In this document: positions 62,496-64,000 of the stretch, piece after piece
Numbering within the stretch: position 1 is the stretch's first letter
Layout of the letters: the number at the start of each line of letters is the position of its first letter
Source of the DNA: Eubacteriaceae bacterium
Lineage (GTDB): Bacteria; Bacillota; Clostridia; Lachnospirales; Lachnospiraceae
Assembly: GCA_910574895.1 (NCBI GenBank)
Contig: CAJTDQ010000001.1
Location: forward strand, 186,001 to 250,000
Direction of reading: 5' to 3'
DNA length: 64,000 nucleotides
Notes under the pieces: generated by a model
The model's database searches: none
Told to the model about the DNA's origin: nothing
What the model saw: only the letters and a program-made list of their open reading frames with translations
Program-made: the position numbers and the translations under genes

Positions 62496-62535
62496 ATAAT
62501 TTGGATTGAAAAATAATCTGTAAGGAGAATATCAT

Positions 62536-63531
62536 ATGAGTTTTATTGAACAGTTAAAGGAAAAAGCGAGAGCTAACAGGAAAAGAATTGTTTTACCGGA
62601 GGGAATGGACAAGCGTACCTATGAGGCGGTAGAACAGATTATCAGAGAAGATTTTGCAGATGTTGTATTATTGGCAACAGAAGAAGAAATAGAAAAGTAT
62701 GGGAAAGGATTTAATATCGAAGGTGCTACAATTATAAATCCAAGAACATGCGAAAAGACAAAAGAGTATGCTATGGATTTGTTTCAATTAAGAAAAGCAA
62801 AAGGAATGACAGAAAAACAGGCATATGCGATGCTAGTCAGTGATTATATGTACTATGCATGTATGATGGTTCGGGCAGGAGATGCAGATGGTGTAGTTTC
62901 AGGGGCATGTCATTCATCTGCAAATACATTAAGACCATCACTGCAGATTATAAAAACAAAGCCGGGAAGTAAATTAGTTTCAGCATTTTTTGTGATTTGT
63001 GTTCCTAATAAAGAAATGGGAACAGATGGAGTTTTTGTAATGGGTGATTGTGGATTGAACCAGAATCCAAATCCGGTTCAGCTGGCAGATATTGCTGCAA
63101 GCAGTGCAGAATCTTTTGAGTATCTTGTTGGCGAAAAGGCGAGAGTTGCAATGTTGTCTCATTCATCCTATGGCAGTGCGGCACACAATGATGTTGATAA
63201 AGTAGTAGAAGCAACAGCGATTGCGAAAAAAGAATATCCCCAGTTTTTAATAGATGGAGAGCTTCAGACTGACGCAGCGTTAGTTCCTGAGATAGCAGAA
63301 TTTAAGGCTCCGGGCAGTCCAGTAGCAGGAAAGGCAAATGTTTTAGTATTTCCGGATTTAGACGCCGGAAATATTGGGTATAAATTATTACAGAGACTTG
63401 GATTAGCAGAAGCTTATGGACCGTTATGTCAGGGAATCGCAAAACCGATTAACGATTTATCACGTGGATGCAGTGCGAAAGATATCGTTGGAGTTGTTGC
63501 GATTACAGCTGTACAGGCACAAATTAGTTAA
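62536..63531 (+). CDS. pta: Phosphate acetyltransferase
   Basis: A 331-residue enzyme converting acetyl-CoA and phosphate to acetyl phosphate. It is the short, single-domain form (about 330 residues). Family segments are RIVLPEGMDKRTYEAVEQI, ADGVVSGACHSSANTLRPSLQI (cited as VSGACHSSANTLRP), and KANVLVFPDLDAGNIGYKLLQR. AAGGAG precedes the ATG. ackA follows 14 bases later, completing the acetate/ATP-forming pathway. Confidence 0.96.
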   Translation: MSFIEQLKEKARANRKRIVLPEGMDKRTYEAVEQIIREDFADVVLLATEEEIEKYGKGFNIEGATIINPRTCEKTKEYAMDLFQLRKAKGMTEKQAYAMLVSDYMYYACMMVRAGDADGVVSGACHSSANTLRPSLQIIKTKPGSKLVSAFFVICVPNKEMGTDGVFVMGDCGLNQNPNPVQLADIAASSAESFEYLVGEKARVAMLSHSSYGSAAHNDVDKVVEATAIAKKEYPQFLIDGELQTDAALVPEIAEFKAPGSPVAGKANVLVFPDLDAGNIGYKLLQRLGLAEAYGPLCQGIAKPINDLSRGCSAKDIVGVVAITAVQAQIS

Positions 63532-63545
63532 AGAAGGATAGGAAG

Positions 63546-64000
63546 ATGGAAGTATTAGTTATAAATTGTGGCAGTTCTTCTTTGAAATTTCAATTAATTG
63601 ATTCAGATAATGAGAAGGTTCTTGCGAAAGGACTATGTGAAAGAATTGGGATTGATGGAAGTTCTATTACTTATGAGAGTGAGAATTGCAAAAAGATTAC
63701 GAATGAGATAGATATGCCTACACATAATGAGGCAATCAGTGCTGTAATGGATGCTTTAACAGATAATGTGACAGGTGTAATTCAGGATATGAGCGAAGTG
63801 AAAGCTGTAGGGCATCGTGTTGTTCATGGTGGAGAATACTTTTCAGAATCATCGCTTGTGACAGATGAAGTGCTTGCTAAAATAGAAGAATGTAATCACT
63901 TAGCGCCTCTCCATAATCCGGCAAATATTATAGGAATTAAGGCGTGCATGAAACTTATGAAGGATACACCGAATGTTGTAGTGTTTGATACTGCTTTTCA
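63546..64000 (+). CDS. ackA: Acetate kinase (partial, N-terminal)
   Basis: The first 151 codons are present; the gene runs off the right edge. The ASKHA-fold start MEVLVINCGSSSLKFQLID is diagnostic, followed by VKAVGHRVVHGGEYF and HLAPLHNPANIIGIKA, and VFDTAFH at the window end. Acetate kinase makes ATP and acetate from acetyl phosphate. It is co-transcribed with pta. Completeness of the 3' part cannot be judged. Confidence 0.96.
   Translation, partial: MEVLVINCGSSSLKFQLIDSDNEKVLAKGLCERIGIDGSSITYESENCKKITNEIDMPTHNEAISAVMDALTDNVTGVIQDMSEVKAVGHRVVHGGEYFSESSLVTDEVLAKIEECNHLAPLHNPANIIGIKACMKLMKDTPNVVVFDTAF

Overview
The window is AT-rich chromosomal DNA from an anaerobic, endospore-lineage Firmicute, most likely a member of the Lachnospiraceae. 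The evidence is the AT-rich codon use, strong AGGAGG-type ribosome binding sites, sporulation genes (spoIVB, spo0A, a YlbJ-type gene, a possible spoIIM), a Gram-positive SOS box at recA, a meso-diaminopimelate type MurE, pta-ackA acetate metabolism and a biotin-dependent sodium-pump decarboxylase. The species call is inference. No rRNA, tRNA, CRISPR array, transposase or prophage was seen.

Layout. 1-7064: a tight same-strand operon, xseA(partial)-xseB-ispA-dxs-tlyA-nadK-argR-recN. 7174-11807: spoIVB, an FHA-domain gene, spo0A and glgA. 11859-13598 (minus): rqcH. 13950-18958: yicC-gmk-rpoZ, then rimO-pgsA and an aminotransferase. 19261-25716: recA-recX, rny, proC, an ADP-ribose Nudix gene, a SpoIIM-like membrane protein and xerD. 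25792-26820 (minus): DAHP synthase. 27098-40962: cell-surface and envelope genes (LTA-synthase-like enzyme, two D,D-carboxypeptidases, a large secreted GH64 beta-1,3-glucanase, dapF, murE), with scpAB and asnB. 41152-46423: a five-gene sodium-pump decarboxylase operon carrying two different carboxyltransferases. 46609-52305: FAD oxidoreductase, cmk-ispH-S1, rsmD-coaD and a coiled-coil protein. 52451-56296: a small accessory block. 56419-62372: YlbJ-like gene, WalJ-like hydrolase, ACT/DUF711 pair, SDR, tmcAL. 62536-64000: pta and the 5' part of ackA.

The most interesting non-coding signal is a set of roughly 140-bp elements bounded by perfect terminal inverted repeats: 13632-13773, 46421-46561 and 59980-60125. 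They differ in end sequence or stem sequence but share a TGCTTGCA core. In 46421-46561 and 59980-60125 that core caps a long perfect hairpin. Those two elements begin exactly at, or one base after, the stop codon of the preceding gene. A related structured GC-richer segment lies upstream of recA (19041-19111). Other notable points are an operator-like palindrome at the predicted spo0A transcription start, a ribosome-binding-site-sequestering hairpin before a dac gene, a one-base homopolymer frameshift in a YczE-like gene, and a stand-alone phage-associated nuclease-like domain with an unknown partner gene.

Working together, the core genes cover isoprenoid precursor synthesis (dxs, ispA, ispH), DNA repair and chromosome segregation (recN, recA, recX, xerD, scpAB), peptidoglycan (dapF, murE, carboxypeptidases), sporulation control, and energy conservation by decarboxylation and acetate formation.
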